Shown here: piece after piece, positions 6,820-13,118 of the stretch
How positions within the stretch are numbered: position 1 is the first letter of the stretch
Layout: each line of letters starts with the position of its first letter
Assembly: GCA_026552835.1 (NCBI GenBank)
Contig: JAPMTY010000134.1
Span: forward strand, 1-16,516
Direction of reading: 5' to 3'
From: Candidatus Methanoperedens sp.
GTDB lineage: Archaea > Halobacteriota > Methanosarcinia > Methanosarcinales > Methanoperedenaceae
DNA: 16,516 nt
Translations under genes and position numbers: made by a program
The notes under the pieces: generated by a model
Databases searched by the model: none
What the model saw: only the letters and a program-made list of their open reading frames with translations
Told to the model about the DNA's origin: nothing

Positions 6820-7533
6820 TCATATCTGACTAAAAGAATAAGTCATCATTTTCCGATCCAGCCTCTTATCCTCAGGTGCATCCTCCTCGTCAAAGTGCAC
6901 AATCCCGTATTCTTCATTCATCTTCGAAATTATTGCCTCAACGTCCGAACCTGCCATCAGTTCAGAAATCAGTGCTATCACCGGTGCGATCTTCCTGTAA
7001 TCACAGAACCATTTATGAAGGATTAAGTCCACGCCGCTGCCGACATACTCGCGAAAAACGTCCCTGTAATACATCTCGCTTTTGCAGCAATCCAGATAGA
7101 ATAACTGGTATGGTTTACGATCGGGATGAGCAAAACTTTCCTTTAAGGCATCTGTAAAATAACTCACATCATCGCTCAAACTCAGGTGCTTCCCATATCC
7201 CGCATGGGTTTTCAGGTATATGAGATCCTCATGCGCAAGAGCATCGCTCCAAAGTTCCTGCAGGTTCTTCCCGTAATTTCGACCATGCACAAGACGAAGT
7301 CGGGCTTTTACTTTAGCGCCCTGGAAATTAAAATCTCTTGAATATTCCTCGATCCCGCGTTTGCTATTTGTCATCTTCATGCCGGTAAGTCTTAGCCTTC
7401 GCCTGGCTTCCATGAATACTCCATAATCAAAGGTCTTGCCAAGTGGATCAGGTCCGATTAGCAGTGTCCCGTTGAATGTTCCTTCATGGAATAACAGGTC
7501 ATACCGGGGAGCGGTTCGGGTTTTGGGGGGCAT
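6820..7533 (-). CDS. Unrecognised protein with caspase-like (clan CD) His/Cys motifs
   Basis: I do not recognise a named family for this 237-residue protein. It has no signal peptide or membrane segment. What stands out is an order of elements like that of clan CD cysteine peptidases (caspases, gingipains, CHAT): a hydrophobic strand ending in a histidine, DLIYLKTHAGYG (103-114, H110), then about 30 residues, then a second strand ending in Asp-Cys, YQLFYLDCCKSE (142-153, C149 and C150). In those peptidases the pattern is a strand, His-Gly, then a strand, D-x-C. Here the residue after His is Ala, not Gly, so the match is imperfect. The C-terminal region (211-226) is acidic. A TATA-like box sits about 31 bases before the ATG, so it is its own transcription unit. 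The peptidase idea is inference from motif layout only. Confidence 0.75.
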   Translation of the reverse strand: MPPKTRTAPRYDLLFHEGTFNGTLLIGPDPLGKTFDYGVFMEARRRLRLTGMKMTNSKRGIEEYSRDFNFQGAKVKARLRLVHGRNYGKNLQELWSDALAHEDLIYLKTHAGYGKHLSLSDDVSYFTDALKESFAHPDRKPYQLFYLDCCKSEMYYRDVFREYVGSGVDLILHKWFCDYRKIAPVIALISELMAGSDVEAIISKMNEEYGIVHFDEEDAPEDKRLDRKMMTYSFSQI

Positions 7534-7560
7534 GGATTATGGGTTTGTTTTTCTGGAATC

Positions 7561-7568
7561 ATATATAA
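7561..7568 (-). promoter_or_regulatory. TATA-like box for the 237-aa protein gene
   Basis: Reads TTATATAT on the minus strand, centred about 31 bases before the ATG at 7533; this places transcription start only a few bases ahead of the start codon. Confidence 0.5.
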
Positions 7569-7600
7569 GACTTGTGCGAAAAGGTTCTGTTAAGTCTGTA

Positions 7601-7638
7601 AGTGGTAAAAAGATGTGTTAAGCATTGAGTGGTAAAAA
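7601..7638. repeat. Short direct repeat AGTGGTAAAAA (two copies)
   Basis: AGTGGTAAAAA occurs at 7601-7611 and again at 7628-7638, 27 bases apart, in the gap between two minus-strand genes. It could be a paired regulator site or the relic of a duplication; nothing else supports a role. Confidence 0.35.
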
Positions 7639-7675
7639 CACCAAACTTTTTACATTTATCGATATAAAATCTTGA

Positions 7676-7873
7676 CTATCTTTTTTCCATAATGTAATGA
7701 ACTATAAGATAAACGAAAACAGAAAAAAGGAATGATCCAATTACAATTTCTACAATCACCACACCTGACAATTTGTTGATTATAGCATCTTTAAATATAG
7801 TATACGCTGTCAAAAATAGTCCTATAAGAGTCAAGCTATCCAGGCTATCAATTTGCTTTTCTTTTTCCTTCAT
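7676..7873 (-). CDS. Small two-helix membrane protein, unknown function
   Basis: A 65-residue protein with a charged N-terminus (MKEKEKQ) and two hydrophobic segments (about 13-33 and 37-60) joined by a short loop, ending in a basic tail (MEKR). This is the layout of a hairpin membrane protein with both ends probably in the cytosol. I do not recognise a family. Support for it being a real gene is a TATA-like box about 29 bases before the ATG, at the same leaderless spacing as other genes here, and the clean amphiphilic pattern. It stands alone; the gene downstream starts 142 bases away under its own promoter. Confidence 0.6.
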   Translation of the reverse strand: MKEKEKQIDSLDSLTLIGLFLTAYTIFKDAIINKLSGVVIVEIVIGSFLFSVFVYLIVHYIMEKR

Positions 7874-7897
7874 AGATTTATAGAATAACCAATAAAA

Positions 7898-7905
7898 TAT
7901 TTAAA
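7898..7905 (-). promoter_or_regulatory. TATA-like box for the small membrane protein gene
   Basis: Reads TTTAAATA on the minus strand, centred about 29 bases before the ATG at 7873, fitting a leaderless transcript. Confidence 0.4.
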
Positions 7906-7944
7906 ACCGTAACTCCTCAATTTTTTAGGGAATAATTTTGAAAT

Positions 7945-8012
7945 CCGCACGAGTAGAACTTCATGCGCCCACACGAAGCTTTGTAGGGTAAGACCCCTGC
8001 GGAAGCGTGCAG
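7945..8012. ncRNA. Candidate structured RNA in a GC-rich gap
   Basis: The 250-base gap between two divergent genes contains a visibly GC-rich patch with no convincing reading frame, in an otherwise A/T-rich stretch. It can be drawn as a three-way junction: a closing stem GCACG (7947-7951) with CGTGC (8006-8010), a hairpin CTTC/GAAG (7959-7962 with 7975-7978), and a hairpin GTAGGG/CCCTGC (7983-7988 with 7995-8000, one G-T pair, loop TAAGAC). No tRNA, C/D-box or known riboswitch signature is seen. The strand is undetermined. This is a structural guess, not a family match. Confidence 0.25.
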
Positions 8013-8090
8013 AATAGAGGTAGTTTGAAGAAAATAAGTGGATAACGCTGATTCAGAATGCGAGCCAAGATAAAATAACACACTAAAAAC

Positions 8091-8098
8091 TTTTTATA
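8091..8098 (+). promoter_or_regulatory. TATA-like box for the 137-aa protein gene
   Basis: TTTTTATA is centred about 29 bases before the ATG at 8124. This spacing is the reason for preferring ATG 8124 over the upstream in-frame TTG at 8106. Confidence 0.45.
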
Positions 8099-8123
8099 GA
8101 TTTACTTGCATAGATATTGTAAA

Positions 8124-8537
8124 ATGATAATAAATCCTCCTATTAAAACTGGTGAGTTATGTAGATTCGAGTTTGAAATAAAGCACGCACAGAAAGGGAT
8201 TAAAGGGGTTTTAAAATCTTTTTTTGAATCATCACCATTGAAGCAAACGTTGTATAAGATTGTTAAAAATCCATATCTAATATTACTTCATGCTGAATCC
8301 TTTGATGGAAGGGTGTTTTGTCTGCGTTTTTATTATAATGGAGCTAAAATTTTGGTGCCCTTGTCCGAGATTAGAAATTATATTTCTCCTAATGATGTGT
8401 TTGTAAAACTTGAAACAAATTATAAAACAACCATAAAGGGTATAGGCGTTCCTATTGATGAATATGTAATTTCAAATAATACCGAATCACAAAAGACAAA
8501 AAAATTGCAATTTGAACTATTGCTTAAGTCTTCTTAG
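8124..8537 (+). CDS. Hypothetical protein, 137 residues
   Basis: I do not recognise this protein. It has no membrane segment or signal peptide; the sequence is basic and alternates short hydrophobic strands (FEFEIKH, YLILLHAE, VFCLRFYYNGAKILV, VFVKLETNYKT), suggesting a mostly beta or alpha/beta fold of one domain. The C-terminal 20 residues are polar and probably flexible. The start at ATG 8124 is chosen from the TATA-like box at leaderless distance; a TTG at 8106 would add six residues. It stands alone between the GC-rich gap and the convergent sugar operon, and is followed by a hairpin with a T-run. Codon use is A/T-rich like the small membrane protein gene next to it, so both may be recent acquisitions (inference). 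Confidence 0.6.
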   Translation: MIINPPIKTGELCRFEFEIKHAQKGIKGVLKSFFESSPLKQTLYKIVKNPYLILLHAESFDGRVFCLRFYYNGAKILVPLSEIRNYISPNDVFVKLETNYKTTIKGIGVPIDEYVISNNTESQKTKKLQFELLLKSS

Positions 8538-8573
8538 TGCGGTTAGTGTGGTGTGCCCTCCCTTCCGGGGAAT

Positions 8574-8606
8574 AAAACCAGACTTATCAATGGTTCATTG
8601 GTTTTT
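8574..8606 (+). terminator. Hairpin with T-run after the 137-aa protein gene
   Basis: AAAACCA (8574-8580) pairs with TGGTTTT (8599-8605), with a smaller CAATG-GTT-CATTG hairpin inside it, followed by T residues to 8606. It lies about 35 bases after the plus-strand gene and could end its transcription; archaeal termination mainly needs the U-run. Confidence 0.4.
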
Positions 8607-8625
8607 AGTATTCTATACCCTCATC

Positions 8626-8757
8626 CTAAAAGTCCGTCATAATCCTGTATTGGTCTATCTCAGGCTGTTTCATTTCTTCAATGAACTGCTCTGCCATGGA
8701 TCGTACATCCTTTGCTTTCGTGATGGCGCGCCCGACAACAATTATATCTGCGCCTTT
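8626..8757 (-). pseudogene. C-terminal remnant of an OMPDC-superfamily protein (hexulose-6-phosphate synthase-like)
   Basis: The minus strand reads KGADIIVVGRAITKAKDVRS and on to a TAG at 8626-8628, about 44 residues. GADIIVVGRAIT is the final strand and phosphate-binding loop of the orotidine-5'-phosphate decarboxylase superfamily, and the following ITKAKDVRSMAEQFIEEM helix fits 3-hexulose-6-phosphate synthase (HPS) best, though OMP decarboxylase cannot be excluded. The remaining 160 or so residues are missing: going upstream the family similarity stops at the transaldolase stop codon, and the frame itself meets TAA at 8785-8787. No start codon is available. In many archaea HPS makes pentose phosphate by the reverse RuMP route. 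Here its tail is fused to the end of an operon for the competing transketolase/transaldolase route, as if that operon replaced the body of the gene. Confidence 0.68.
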
Positions 8758-8758
8758 A

Positions 8759-9403
8759 TTACTTTTGCACTTTTTTCCAATCCTTTAAGAACTTCTCCAG
8801 TCCATTATCGGTTAATGGATGCTTAAACATCTTTTCAATGACATTAAAGGGAATAGTAGCAACATGTGCCCCTATTTTAGCAGACTCAACCACATGCAGA
8901 GGATGCCTGACGCTCGCCACGATAATTTCCGTTTTAAAATCATATAACTTATATATCTGCACCAGGTCTCGTATTATTTGCATGCCGTCATGCCCGATAT
9001 CGTCCAGTCTTCCGATAAAAGGACTTACATAGGTAGCTCCTGCCTTGGCAGCCAGAAGTCCCTGATTCACGGAAAAGACAAGTGTCACATTGGTCTTAAT
9101 TCCTTTTTCATTCAGTATCTTTACAGCCTTTAATCCCTCCGGGATCATTGGTATCTTTATCACGATATTTTTTGACCACTTTGACATTTCAAGCGCTTCT
9201 TTAACCATTCCTTCGGATTCAGTACTGATGACTTCTACGCTTATGGGGCCGTCAACTATGCTAAGGATCTGATTTACCATGGACTTAAAATCTTTTCCCT
9301 CTTTTGCGACAAGTGTTGGATTTGTGGTTACACCATCTATGATCCCCCATTCATTAGCCGCCTTAATTTCTTCAATATTTGCTGTATCAATAAAAATCTT
9401 CAT
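8759..9403 (-). CDS. tal: Transaldolase, small TalC/FSA-type
   Basis: TIM-barrel aldolase of 214 residues from the TalC/MipB/fructose-6-phosphate aldolase group. It transfers a dihydroxyacetone unit between F6P and erythrose-4-phosphate to give sedoheptulose-7-phosphate and GAP. The Schiff-base lysine is K83 in IVIKIPM; other family blocks are [10 protein letters not shown] (4-13), [13 protein letters not shown] (24-36) and KTNVTLVFS (102-110). Two positions that separate true transaldolases from FSA enzymes point to transaldolase: Glu57 (SVEVIS, where FSA has Gln) and Phe128 (SPFIGRLDD, where FSA has Tyr). Its ATG overlaps the stop of the preceding transketolase subunit (ATGA). It is the last intact gene of the operon; an OMPDC-superfamily remnant begins right at its stop codon. 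Confidence 0.92.
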   Translation of the reverse strand: MKIFIDTANIEEIKAANEWGIIDGVTTNPTLVAKEGKDFKSMVNQILSIVDGPISVEVISTESEGMVKEALEMSKWSKNIVIKIPMIPEGLKAVKILNEKGIKTNVTLVFSVNQGLLAAKAGATYVSPFIGRLDDIGHDGMQIIRDLVQIYKLYDFKTEIIVASVRHPLHVVESAKIGAHVATIPFNVIEKMFKHPLTDNGLEKFLKDWKKVQK

Positions 9404-10338
9404 TTTCTATCACCAATAAGTTTTTTTGCATTTTTTACTATTTCAAAATCATTCAATCCGAATTTATTTATTAAATAGTTATAATCTCCAGACTCTCCAA
9501 ATTGGTCATTTACTCCCATTATCTTCATCGGTACCGGATAATTCTCAACAATGATACCGGCAACAGCGCTGCCCAAGCCGCCATAAATATTGTGTTCTTC
9601 TATCGTGATTATGTGTCCTGTCTCTTTTGCAGATTTGAGGATACGATTCTTATCTATCGGTTTGATCGTATGTACATTCAATACCCGGGCATTTATGTTC
9701 TCCTTTTTTAACATTTCCGATGCTTTGACCGCCTCTGATACCATAGTGCCCGTTGCAACAATTGTTAAGTCCTCACCTTCCCGGATTTCAACTGCTTTAC
9801 CGAATTCAAAATCATAGTCTTCAGTATTGATCGCCGGGGTTGTGAGTCGGTTCATCCGGATATATGAAGGACCTTTACGATAGACTTCATTGATTATGAT
9901 TTTTTCAGCTTCAATAGCATCTACTGGATTCAAAATACTCATATTCGGCAAACAACTCATCAGCGCAATATCCTCAAGACATTGGTGAGAACCCCCGTCT
10001 TTTGAATTGGTTAAACCGGAATGACTTCCAAGTAACTTTACATTCAGGTTATCGTGTGCAACAGTATTCCTTATCTGTTCCCAGCCGCGCATCAAGAACA
10101 TGGCGAAAGTTCCTGCAAAGGCTGTCTTCCCGCCAATTGCCAATCCTGCTGCTGTTCCTATTAAATTTTGTTCCGCACAGCCAACGTTAAAGAACCTGTC
10201 AGGAAATTTTTCAGCGAATTTTTTTGTATTTGTGGATCCAGATAAGTCAGCATCCAGTACAACGATATCTTTTTCTTTGTAGCCCATATTCAGGAGGGTC
10301 AGCCCGCATGCCTCTCTTGTAGATAGGAGATTATCCAT
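9400..10338 (-). CDS. Transketolase, C-terminal subunit (split enzyme)
   Basis: Second half of a split transketolase: pyrimidine-binding and C-terminal domains, 312 residues. With the N-terminal subunit it moves two-carbon units between ketose and aldose phosphates, using thiamine diphosphate. The key Glu that activates the thiamine ring is E56 in [17 protein letters not shown]. Substrate-side blocks are [15 protein letters not shown] (76-90) and [20 protein letters not shown] (107-126, with H118). The C-terminal domain (about 190-312) holds [17 protein letters not shown] stand-alone 1-deoxyxylulose synthase is excluded because the two parts are separate genes and the DXS-specific blocks are absent. 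It shares one base with the N-terminal subunit gene (TAATG) and overlaps the transaldolase gene as ATGA, so it is translationally coupled on both sides. Confidence 0.93.
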   Translation of the reverse strand: MDNLLSTREACGLTLLNMGYKEKDIVVLDADLSGSTNTKKFAEKFPDRFFNVGCAEQNLIGTAAGLAIGGKTAFAGTFAMFLMRGWEQIRNTVAHDNLNVKLLGSHSGLTNSKDGGSHQCLEDIALMSCLPNMSILNPVDAIEAEKIIINEVYRKGPSYIRMNRLTTPAINTEDYDFEFGKAVEIREGEDLTIVATGTMVSEAVKASEMLKKENINARVLNVHTIKPIDKNRILKSAKETGHIITIEEHNIYGGLGSAVAGIIVENYPVPMKIMGVNDQFGESGDYNYLINKFGLNDFEIVKNAKKLIGDRK

Positions 10339-11159
10339 TATTTCAATTCCTCCAGAGCTCTTATCATTTCTTCTTCTGTGGGGGCTTTGCCGTGGAAAGC
10401 ATTAATCCATTCCATAAATGAAACTCCTTTTCCCTTAAATGTATGTGCAATTATCACGGTTGGCTTTCCAATAATATTTTCAGTTTCGTCAAAAGCTTTT
10501 ATAATTTCTTCAATATTATTCCCATCTATTTGAATTACATGCCATCCAAACGATCTCCATTTCTTTGAGAAAGGTTCAAGAGACATTACTTTTTCTGTTT
10601 GCCCATCTATCTGAAGCCCATTCCGGTCAACTATTGCAACTAAATTATCCAGTTTATAATGTGCAGAAAGCATAGCTGCTTCCCATACCTGCCCTTCATC
10701 GCACTCTCCATCGCCCAATACCACAAAAACCCTTGATGGATTATCATCCAGCCTGTTAGCCAGCGCTACTCCATTTGCACAAGAGAGACCCTGTCCTAAC
10801 GAGCCAGATGAAACTTCAACACCCGGTATTCTTGAATCCGGATGCCCCTGGAGATATCCGCCGTTCTTCCTCAACGATTCCAATTTGCTTATTGGGAAAT
10901 AACCACTCTCAGCCAGTGTAGCATATAATGCTGGAGCTGCATGTCCTTTTGATAAAAAGAACCTGTCCCTTTCTGCGTCTTTCTTTTGTGGATCATGTTT
11001 CATCACATGAAAATATAATACCGCAAGAATATCTATACATGATAAAGAACCACCAGGATGACCTGATCCAGCACTATAAACCATTTTTATTATATGTCTG
11101 CGAAGAACAGTTGCTTTTTCTTGTAATTTTTTGATATCATCAGACTTTACATCTATCAT
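10338..11159 (-). CDS. Transketolase, N-terminal subunit (split enzyme)
   Basis: First half of the split transketolase, 273 residues, carrying the thiamine diphosphate phosphate-binding domain. The TPP motif runs from GDG (149-151) in VVLGDGECDEGQVWEAAM to the closing Asn N180 in AIVDRNG. Catalytic and binding histidines are in SGHPGGS (H34), SKGHAAPALYA (H72) and LQGHPDSR (H106). SSGSLGQGLSCANG (117-130) is the usual cofactor loop. Split transketolases of this size are common in archaea and some bacteria. The ATG overlaps the end of the PfkB-like gene (ATGA) and the stop overlaps the C-terminal subunit start, so both subunits should be made in equal amounts. Confidence 0.94.
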   Translation of the reverse strand: MIDVKSDDIKKLQEKATVLRRHIIKMVYSAGSGHPGGSLSCIDILAVLYFHVMKHDPQKKDAERDRFFLSKGHAAPALYATLAESGYFPISKLESLRKNGGYLQGHPDSRIPGVEVSSGSLGQGLSCANGVALANRLDDNPSRVFVVLGDGECDEGQVWEAAMLSAHYKLDNLVAIVDRNGLQIDGQTEKVMSLEPFSKKWRSFGWHVIQIDGNNIEEIIKAFDETENIIGKPTVIIAHTFKGKGVSFMEWINAFHGKAPTEEEMIRALEELK

Positions 11160-12115
11160 TGTATCAACTCTAATAATTCTTCTTTTGAGGGCGTATAGTT
11201 TCCTGTTTTATTTAACACAATAGCGGCTGCTGTGTTCGCTATCATGGCAGCATCTATCATATTTGATCCATTAGCAACAGCCAATGTCACTACACTGATA
11301 ATAGCATCTTCCACGCCGGTAATATCTGTTACACCTTTAGTAATTATTGGGAGATGTTTAAAAGCCCCGTCCCTGGAAAAAACACTTATCCCTTTTTCAC
11401 CCTGCATAATTATGATCCCTTTGCAATCCAGGCGTGTCAACATCCATTGGCCTATGTTCCGTATGCTTGTTTCATTTATTGGTTTTATTCCGATCACGTT
11501 TGAAACTTTGTGATAGTCGGATATGATCACGCTGACTTTTTTATATTGTATGAGGTTCTCTGTTTTCGAGTTAACAATTATCGGTATCCCATTAGAATTT
11601 GCAAGATCTATCAACTTTTTCGATAAAAATGGAGTGATCAGACCAGTATCGTAATCCGAGATCAAAATTGCATCATAATTTTTTATTTTATTCTTTATGT
11701 ATTCAATTATCTGATCGGAAATTTCAGCGCCAATTTTCTTTCGATTTTCTTTTTCAAATCTGACAATGTGGCTATTGTTGCCGATAATTCTTGTTCTAAC
11801 AGTTGTCGGCCTGTCATTAGATATTATAATCCCGTCAATATTTACGTTTCTTTCCTTAAGCAAATTCAATATTGTTCTACCTGCATCTTCATTCCCAATT
11901 ATTCCGACTGCTTCAACGGTTCCATCAAGGTTATTTATATTGTTTATTACTTTAGCTGTTCCGCCTAATTCGCATACCTCTTTATCAATTTGAACAATTG
12001 GCACAGGAGCTTCCGGGGATATTCGTGTGACTGTTCCATAGAGATATTGATCTAACATTAGATCCCCGATCGCTAATATTCTGGTGCCAGTGAATTTATT
12101 AATTATCTCTTTCAT
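11156..12115 (-). CDS. HldE/RfaE-like PfkB-family protein with degenerate active site
   Basis: Full-length (319 residues) relative of the D-glycero-beta-D-manno-heptose-7-phosphate kinase domain of HldE. The fold marks are clear: IGDLMLDQYLYG (16-27), SPEAPVPIVQ (33-42), LGGTAKVINNI (50-60), TTVRTRIIG (104-112), MQGEKGISVF (237-246), MIANTAAAIVLNKTG (291-305). Several kinase residues have changed compared with E. coli HldE as I recall it: GGAANV is GGTAKV (Asn to Lys55); SDYGKG is SDYDTG; the D-P-K block is VNSK (181-184); the TPNxxE Mg/ATP block is ISDYHK (198-203); and the anion-hole GAGD is GVED (267-270), although the catalytic Asp270 remains. It may be a non-catalytic or re-purposed paralogue. 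A strong site GAGAGGAT (12122-12129) precedes its ATG; its stop overlaps the transketolase start. A heptose link fits the sedoheptulose-7-phosphate made by its neighbours. Confidence 0.85.
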   Translation of the reverse strand: MKEIINKFTGTRILAIGDLMLDQYLYGTVTRISPEAPVPIVQIDKEVCELGGTAKVINNINNLDGTVEAVGIIGNEDAGRTILNLLKERNVNIDGIIISNDRPTTVRTRIIGNNSHIVRFEKENRKKIGAEISDQIIEYIKNKIKNYDAILISDYDTGLITPFLSKKLIDLANSNGIPIIVNSKTENLIQYKKVSVIISDYHKVSNVIGIKPINETSIRNIGQWMLTRLDCKGIIIMQGEKGISVFSRDGAFKHLPIITKGVTDITGVEDAIISVVTLAVANGSNMIDAAMIANTAAAIVLNKTGNYTPSKEELLELIQ

Positions 12116-12121
12116 GAAAGG

Positions 12122-12129
12122 ATCCTCTC
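12122..12129 (-). promoter_or_regulatory. Shine-Dalgarno site of the PfkB-like gene
   Basis: GAGAGGAT on the minus strand stands 6 bases ahead of the ATG at 12115. It is the clearest ribosome site in the operon and includes the stop region of the 19-aa ORF. Confidence 0.6.
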
Positions 12130-12187
12130 ATATTTTGAATGAAGCATATTCTAGCAATTCCAGCCGTCTTATATTCATCTTCAGCAT
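12128..12187 (-). CDS. Possible 19-residue ORF between the epimerase and PfkB-like genes
   Basis: The 88-base spacer holds ATG at 12187 to TGA at 12128, coding MLKMNIRRLELLEYASFKI. The same frame is open nine codons further upstream (KKYEELKGL) with Glu/Lys/Leu-rich, protein-like composition. It may be the tail of a deleted gene, or a short ORF whose termination next to the GAGAGGAT site helps start the PfkB-like gene. No family can be assigned and chance is not excluded. Confidence 0.25.
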   Translation of the reverse strand: MLKMNIRRLELLEYASFKI

Positions 12188-12203
12188 TAAACCTTTCAAT
12201 TCT

Positions 12204-12833
12204 TCATATTTTTTTTAATTTATCCATTGATTCTCTAACGCTATTCGATTTTAATATATATGATCCTGAAACTAACATATTTGCTCCCGCATCATTTATT
12301 GATTTGATTGTATCAGGTGTAACGCCGCCGTCAACCTCGATATCCAGATCAGGTTTTATATTTCTTACCTCAGTTATTTTACAAAGGGTTTCGGGGAGGA
12401 ATTTACTTCCATAGAATCCAGGATTAACGGTCATGATCAACAATTGGTCGATATCATCAAGATAAGGTTTTACATAATGAACTGCCGTTTCAGGATTAAG
12501 CGCAAATCCAATTTTCTTACCTTTGTTTTTTAAAGACCTTATAATATCCTCAGGTTTTTCACATGTTTCAAAATGTACAATTATCGTATCTACCTTCCAC
12601 CAGTTTTTTTCAATCCATCCCATTGGATCAGTGATCATTAAATGGGCTTCGAAACTAATATTTCTCCCTGATATATCAAAATCAAAGTCAAGTGAATTAT
12701 TTGGAACAAATATTCCATCCATGATGTCAAGTTGAACTATTTCTGCATAACCTTCAACTTTGTTTAATTTTTCATCTAAATCTATTTGAGTTCGTGCAAT
12801 TATTGCGGGAATTATCATTTTTCTATTTTTCAT
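12204..12833 (-). CDS. rpe: Ribulose-phosphate 3-epimerase-like protein
   Basis: TIM-barrel protein of 209 residues in the ribulose-phosphate 3-epimerase family, which interconverts ribulose-5-phosphate and xylulose-5-phosphate, the link that feeds transketolase. Family blocks: MIIPAII (6-12), VQLDIMDGIFVPN (33-45), FEAHLMITDP (61-70), MTVNPGFYGSKFLPE (134-148) and IEVDGGVTPDT (165-175). Of the usual metal ligands (His-x-Asp, His, Asp), D36, H64 and D168 are present, but the first His is replaced by Gln34, so metal use or substrate may differ. I prefer ATG 12833; ATG 12857 or GTG 12860 would add up to nine residues unlike the family. No strong ribosome site is seen at any of these starts, and the preceding 34-aa ORF stops right at GTG 12860, so translation may be coupled to it. 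Confidence 0.85.
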   Translation of the reverse strand: MKNRKMIIPAIIARTQIDLDEKLNKVEGYAEIVQLDIMDGIFVPNNSLDFDFDISGRNISFEAHLMITDPMGWIEKNWWKVDTIIVHFETCEKPEDIIRSLKNKGKKIGFALNPETAVHYVKPYLDDIDQLLIMTVNPGFYGSKFLPETLCKITEVRNIKPDLDIEVDGGVTPDTIKSINDAGANMLVSGSYILKSNSVRESMDKLKKI

Positions 12834-12860
12834 CCAAAATCTTCCCGGGTACTTCATCAC

Positions 12861-12965
12861 TCATAAGGCAAAAACTCCCCATCTGTGAGCCATCCCAATG
12901 TCAATAGATATCGATTCAAAGATAATTGCCGGGCTTAACCGATGACTAATGAAAGCATTTATCAT
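12861..12965 (-). CDS. 34-residue ORF at the head of the sugar operon
   Basis: ATG 12965 to TGA 12861 codes a 34-residue peptide (MINAFISHRL at the start, MAHRWGVFAL at the end). It lies about 31 bases after a TATA-like box and stops immediately before the first possible start (GTG 12860) of the epimerase gene. It could be a leader peptide, a short unknown protein, or the relic of a longer gene. No family match is recognised. Confidence 0.35.
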   Translation of the reverse strand: MINAFISHRLSPAIIFESISIDIGMAHRWGVFAL

Positions 12966-12992
12966 AACTCAAACCTTTAATTGAAACTTTGG

Positions 12993-13000
12993 TATTTATG
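12993..13000 (-). promoter_or_regulatory. TATA-like box for the pentose-phosphate operon
   Basis: Reads CATAAATA on the minus strand, centred about 31 bases before the 34-aa ORF. It lies in the 258-base divergent spacer shared with carB; this spacer contains no other gene that I can support. Confidence 0.4.
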
Positions 13001-13110
13001 TATTTCTGAAAAAATTATTTTTAATTTTAATGAACAAAAATAGCCTGGTTTAAGCAATGTTCTTATGGATATAATTAATTACCCGACCAGACATTCAAGA
13101 GTAAAATTTC

Positions 13111-13115
13111 GAGGT
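13111..13115 (+). promoter_or_regulatory. Shine-Dalgarno site deciding the carB start
   Basis: GAGGT ends 3 bases before the ATG at 13119. It marks that ATG, not the in-frame ATG at 13065, as the start of carB, and the product then begins MPKRTDIKKVLLIGSGP as in the family. Confidence 0.6.
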
Positions 13116-13118
13116 AAA

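Noticed and set aside
8512..8826. Plus-strand 104-codon open frame
   Set aside because: It overlaps the end of the 137-aa gene and runs antisense over the HPS-like remnant and the transaldolase end; its composition looks like a shadow.
13065..13118. Upstream ATG as the carB start
   Set aside because: The 18 added residues are unlike CarB, and a GAGGT site points to ATG 13119.
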